Positions 62,981 to 64,000 of a stretch of 64,000 bases of DNA are shown piece by piece (positions within the stretch are counted from its first letter, which is position 1; every line of letters begins with the position of its first letter). The notes below the pieces were generated by a model, which saw nothing but the letters and a program-made list of their open reading frames with translations, did no database searches and had not been told where the DNA came from. The position numbers and the translations under genes were made by a program. The stretch comes from Alkaliphilus flagellatus (GTDB lineage Bacteria > Bacillota > Clostridia > Peptostreptococcales > Natronincolaceae). Location: contig NZ_JAHLQK010000001.1 in NCBI RefSeq assembly GCF_018919215.1, positions 714,430-778,429 of the forward strand, in the 5' to 3' direction.

Positions 62981-63020
62981 AAGCACTTGAAATTTTTAAC
63001 TAATGTTAAAAATTGAGTGC
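62981..63020 (+). other. second hairpin in the leader
   Basis: GCACTTGAAATTTTTAAC pairs with GTTAAAAATTGAGTGC around TAAT, with a small bulge. It is 80 bp before the start codon and has no T-tract; the role is unknown. Confidence 0.55.
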
Positions 63021-63102
63021 GTTATGGAGCATTGAGCTAGCGATATCGGAAATTTTTTGTCCTTATTTTACAGAGTTTCAAAAAAAGAGAGGAGAAAATC
63101 AT

Positions 63103-64000
63103 ATGTATGATGTAGCCATTATAGGAGCAGGGGTTATAGGTAGCTTTATTGCCCGCGAATTATCTAAATATAATATAAAAATTGTATTAATCGAAAAGGA
63201 AAATGATGTGGCAAATGGTACCACAAAGGCTAACAGTGCTATTGTTCATAGTGGATATGATGCAATACCTGGAACATTAAAGGCAGAATTAAATGCTAAG
63301 GGGAATGCCATGTTTGATAAAGTTTGTAAAGACTTGAGTGTGCCTTTTAAAAGAATCGGTTCATTGGTGGTGGCCTTTAGTGAAGATGAAATGAAAACAA
63401 TAGAGAATTTATATGAAAGAGGGATAGAAAACAAAATACCTAATATGAAGATTTTAAATAGAGAAGAACTTTTGCAAAAAGAGCCTAATTTAAATGAAGA
63501 GGCAATAGGAGCACTATATTCACCAACAGCGGGAATTATAGGTCCTTGGGAGCTAACTATTGCCTTGGCAGAAAATGCTGCGGATAATGATGTTGAAGTA
63601 AAATTAAATAGCCAAGTAGAGAATATTCAAAGGGTAGAGGATGGCTACTTAATTTCCTTAGGTGAAGATGAGATAAGAGCAAAATATATTATTAATGCTG
63701 CTGGATTGTTTGCAGATAAGATTCACAACATGGTAAGTAGCCCAACCTTTGAAATTATACCTAATCGAGGACAATACAATCTATTTGATAAGAGTGTAGG
63801 GAAGTATGTAAATAGTGTAATCTTTCAAACTCCAACAAAGCATGGAAAAGGTATAGTGATTTTACCTACTGTCCATGGAAACCTATTGTTAGGGCCTACT
63901 GCCGAAGCTGTTGAAACAAAGGAGAGCATAGAAACCACCAGTAAAGGGTTAGACAGCTTAAGACAGCATGCTGAAAAAACTCTAAAGAATTTACCTTTCA
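63103..64000 (+). CDS. FAD-dependent glycerol-3-phosphate dehydrogenase-like protein (3' end outside window)
   Basis: The first 299 codons of a DAO-family FAD oxidoreductase are visible. The N-terminal FAD site is VAIIGAGVIGSFIARELSKYN with the ribose-binding glutamate in LIEKENDVANGTTKANSAIVHSGYD. IINAAGLFADKIHNMV is the second FAD contact. Homologues next to glpK in Clostridia are annotated as anaerobic glycerol-3-phosphate dehydrogenase (GlpA-like); the LhgO/YgaF group is an alternative. ATG 63103 follows AAAGAGAGGAG. Context with glpP, glpF, glpK supports oxidation of glycerol-3-phosphate. Confidence 0.85.
   Translation, partial: MYDVAIIGAGVIGSFIARELSKYNIKIVLIEKENDVANGTTKANSAIVHSGYDAIPGTLKAELNAKGNAMFDKVCKDLSVPFKRIGSLVVAFSEDEMKTIENLYERGIENKIPNMKILNREELLQKEPNLNEEAIGALYSPTAGIIGPWELTIALAENAADNDVEVKLNSQVENIQRVEDGYLISLGEDEIRAKYIINAAGLFADKIHNMVSSPTFEIIPNRGQYNLFDKSVGKYVNSVIFQTPTKHGKGIVILPTVHGNLLLGPTAEAVETKESIETTSKGLDSLRQHAEKTLKNLPF

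Overview
The window is AT-rich DNA from an anaerobic, low-GC Gram-positive bacterium of the class Clostridia. Evidence for this is the selenoprotein glycine reductase operon, the Na+/K+-type membrane pyrophosphatase, the electron-bifurcating [FeFe]-hydrogenase, the RBS style (AGGAGG) and the tmRNA tag ANDNYALAA. An amino-acid fermenter related to Alkaliphilus, Tissierella or Natronincola would fit, but the species cannot be fixed from sequence alone.

Layout. 1-6.4 kb: glycine reductase (end of a thioredoxin gene, grdE, grdA, grdB, grdC, grdD). grdA and grdB each read through an in-frame TGA as selenocysteine (Sec44 and Sec350). 6.5-13.8 kb: a nucleoside-type ABC importer (BMP lipoprotein, double ATPase, two permeases) with a YjjI glycyl-radical enzyme and its YjjW activase between the binding protein and the rest. 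13.9-22.8 kb: rpoN, then cggR-gap-pgk-tpiA-gpmI-eno behind a CggR-type operator. 22.8-28.9 kb: secG, hppA, a DUF1294 gene, then rnr-smpB-ssrA.

28.9-42.4 kb is an accessory region. It holds a small LAGLIDADG-like ORF beside ssrA, selO, a sirtuin, a Vat-type acetyltransferase, a blasticidin/cytidine deaminase-like gene, two small HTH (CD3324-family) genes, ridA, several GNAT acetyltransferases, an aminoglycoside nucleotidyltransferase, a dipeptidase, a radical-SAM gene and several decayed gene pieces. 42.5-50.5 kb: hydCBA followed directly by hydE, hydG and hydF, giving the trimeric bifurcating hydrogenase and its whole H-cluster maturation set. 50.5-59.2 kb is a second accessory stretch: a zinc-ribbon/S4 protein, a nitrilase-family amidase, hisS, an RlmA-type 23S rRNA methyltransferase, a truncated AraC gene, DUF2785, DUF6688 and a GNAT. 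59.4-64 kb: glycerol use (glpP, glpF, glpK and the start of a FAD-dependent glycerol-3-phosphate dehydrogenase-like gene).

The most interesting feature is a recurrent regulatory design in the two accessory stretches. Several genes, most of them linked to antibiotic resistance or the ribosome, are preceded by a sigma-A-like promoter, one or more tiny ORFs with good ribosome binding sites, mutually exclusive RNA hairpins and a terminator. This is the architecture of ribosome-stalling attenuators. Two of the tiny ORFs, 22 kb apart, encode related peptides (MKNLFN...YxTAPxD); one lies ahead of vat and the other ahead of the rRNA methyltransferase gene. A textbook histidine leader peptide (HHHH) precedes hisS. 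The second notable point is the nesting of yjjI-yjjW inside a nucleoside-transport locus, which suggests a role for this uncharacterised glycyl-radical enzyme in nucleoside or deoxyribose metabolism.
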